Positions 62,451 through 64,000 of a stretch of 64,000 nt of DNA are shown piece after piece. Both the position numbers and the translations under genes were made by a program. Within the stretch, counting starts at the first letter, position 1. Each line of letters starts with the position of its first letter. The notes under the pieces are model-generated. The model ran no database searches. It was given only the letters and a program-made list of their open reading frames with translations, and was not told the DNA's origin. Origin of the DNA: Massariosphaeria phaeospora (Eukaryota > Ascomycota > Dothideomycetes > Pleosporales); NCBI GenBank assembly GCA_011032825.1, contig JAADJZ010000006.1, positions 1,116,001-1,180,000 on the forward strand. Reading direction: 5' to 3'.

Positions 62451-63405
62451 ACATGCATTGGAATTTAGGGGTTAAAACAATGATTGGATCCTAAGGTCCT
62501 TGCAGATTCAGCTCGGGCGCACCTCTAGGGCTGCACGTGCATCCGGAGATGCACGGGCGTGGGGCCTCAAGCAAGCTGGTGCCAGCTGGCGGCAGAGCCT
62601 AATCTCAGTAGATAGGCTAGTTGTGCAGACCGCCAACCCCCTTAAGGCTTAGATGAGAACCAACCTCTCTCAAAAGGCAACAGCTCTGCTTTTTCATCTG
62701 CAACTGTTGGTTGACTGTCTACTCCACGGTTTGGTCTTTTTGAACACTCTTCGTGCTTGCTTCCGTTAGAAAACACTCGCCATGTTCGACGAGGCCATCA
62801 AATCTCCGCAGTCTCTTCTCAGAAACTATCTATGGATTCCTGAACTTGCAGGCATCCTTCCACTCTCAGCCTTGATCGATTTCATCAATGTGCTATTGAA
62901 ACTCTATATCTTTGAGTCTGTTGGCAGTGTGCCACTCTAGAGCTAGCCAACCACGCTAGCAGGCAGACTTTCGTACGAAGAGACCTGTTATTGAAGATGC
63001 TTCACAACGGTCTGTACATATTTGACGCTTCTTCTGTTGCCAGTCCTACTAATGTTCTGCTTTATGATAGGATAAATGTTGCGGTTATGAGGAGAAGCAG
63101 ATCACGTAATGGTGTTCTGGTGCTACATCCTCACTTATCGAGTACCTCTTACCTCAGCTGCATCATAGATACGTCATGTAAATAGACCCTGCTGCTGGCC
63201 TTCTTGGAGGTTCGCACGAGCGGAACAACACAATAGAAACAATACACAATACTTTTGTTTTTTCACTGCATTCTACACTGCGACAATAAACAAGGAACTC
63301 ATTGTGGGCAACCTAAACGATCACAACGTGCCCAGAGCGACGTTCTACGTCCATAGTATAGTAGATTATTCGTCTCATGAGATCCACAGCGCTAGAGAGA
63401 ATTAG
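62451..63405. other. Mostly non-coding DNA before the right-edge gene
   Basis: Contains one small open frame (62782-62940, next entry) and a C/T- and A-rich leader before it. Otherwise no gene is seen, but upstream exons of the right-edge gene may hide here. Confidence 0.4.
62782..62940 (+). CDS. Small open frame, 52 residues
   Basis: ATG in good context (CTCGCCATGTTC) after a pyrimidine-rich leader. It encodes MFDEAIKSPQSLLRNYLWIP and a hydrophobic tail ending SVGSVPL. It may be a small protein or the first exon of the spliced gene at the right edge; no similarity recognised. Confidence 0.25.
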   Translation: MFDEAIKSPQSLLRNYLWIPELAGILPLSALIDFINVLLKLYIFESVGSVPL

Positions 63406-63970
63406 AGTGTGCGAGCCACGAGCAGCGGCAAGCTTGCACTTGGCAACAAGGATTCGGATAAACACAGGAACTACCGCTGGAACTTCCATAGGTATGTATA
63501 ATATCATCATATTACCTACGCCTGCATGATTATATACGTGATTCTAATCTCGTAGCAGCACTGGAGGCAACAATACCTACAACATCGTCAGCGTATCTGA
63601 TAGCAGCACCAAGCTAAACGCCAAAGGAGTCAATTTTGGCAAAACTATAACATTGGTCAATATCCACGGACCCTGGAAGCTCATGAGGCTTGATGGTAAG
63701 AAGCAGTCTCCTACACAATGGCATCTTTTGCGTGTAACGATAAAACTAACATACTATCTCAGGAGACAAGGCGTTCCAGGACAAGCTGATGACACCAGAG
63801 GAAAGTCAGCAGAAGACTGGTGCGATATCGCCAAGGAGGTCTTCCAAGAAGGACTGAAATTGTTCGAGGCTGCGACTGAATCGACCTGGTTGAACCAGTC
63901 GGATTCTTACAGGGAGAGCTATGTGGAGATGTTCGAGAAATATGGACGTAAGAAACCTGTGTACGAGTAG
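63406..63970 (+). CDS. Spliced gene at the right edge, start not found
   Basis: Three coding-like pieces join in phase: an open segment 63406-63491, a segment 63556-63695, and a final segment to 63970. The introns are 63492-63555 (GTATGT to GTAG) and one starting at 63696 (GTAAGA, with branch CTAAC). The second intron has two possible acceptors. The one at 63762 gives a short tail ending SPRRSSKKD; the one at 63779 gives a tail DWCDIAKEVFQEGLKLFEAA and EKYGRKKPVYE, which reads more like protein. The middle exon is Asn/Ser/Thr-rich and repetitive (GGNNTYNIVSVSDSSTKLN). The 5' end could not be located; function unknown. Confidence 0.4.
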
Positions 63971-64000
63971 TTGTGGCCGAAGCTGAAGGCGCTATGCTGG

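Noticed and set aside
1..64000. CRISPR arrays, bacterial operons, ribosome-binding sites and tRNA genes
   Set aside because: None was recognised by eye; spliced genes and fungal promoters show eukaryotic nuclear DNA, in which CRISPR and Shine-Dalgarno sites are not expected. A tRNA scan was not possible.

Overview
The window is nuclear DNA of a filamentous ascomycete (Pezizomycotina; the gene content suits a Dothideomycete, which is inference). The supporting signs are short GT-AG introns of about 45-130 bp with CTAAC-like branch sites, two HET-domain loci, a Fot/pogo-type transposon, a secreted GH10 xylanase and several low-complexity nuclear proteins that I cannot assign to a known family.

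Left part (1-15.4 kb): the 3' end of a PRMT3-like arginine methyltransferase, a Myb/SANT-like nuclear protein, a TBC-domain Rab-GAP (3 exons), an intact HET-domain protein, and two neighbouring genes that look like diverged tandem paralogues of an unknown family.

Centre (15.9-34.7 kb): a compact hydroxamate siderophore gene cluster. In order it holds an acyl-CoA ligase (SidI-like, minus), an N5-hydroxyornithine acyltransferase (SidF-like, minus, ending in the peroxisomal signal AKL), a divergently transcribed ornithine N5-monooxygenase paralogue (SidA-like, plus, without the usual ATGY motif), a full-length ABC transporter (SitT/MDR type, plus) and an NRPS with the unusual order A-T-C-T-T-C. 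By reading I found ten exact copies of the iron-regulator GATA site ATCWGATAA. All lie in three non-coding gaps of this cluster, where about one would be expected by chance in the whole window. The logical pathway is: the monooxygenase makes N5-hydroxyornithine; the ligase activates an acyl group; the acyltransferase joins them; the NRPS oligomerises the hydroxamate; the ABC transporter moves the product. No SidH-like hydratase, esterase or MFS permease is present in the window.

Right flank of the cluster (34.9-41.6 kb): an F-box protein, a broken C-terminal fragment of an Erg26-like 3-beta-HSD gene, AT-rich non-coding DNA, a 2.1-kb transposon with 44-bp terminal inverted repeats and TA target duplication whose transposase is frameshifted, and an RNase III-like gene cut by an in-frame stop.

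Right part (42-64 kb): a four-exon GH10 xylanase, a 102-residue orphan, two adjacent genes sharing a ~75-85-residue repeat module, an SDR oxidoreductase, three further acidic or basic nuclear-looking orphans, a HET-family pseudogene with a nonsense codon and a frameshift, and a partly resolved spliced gene at the right edge. No tRNA, rRNA or CRISPR was recognised.
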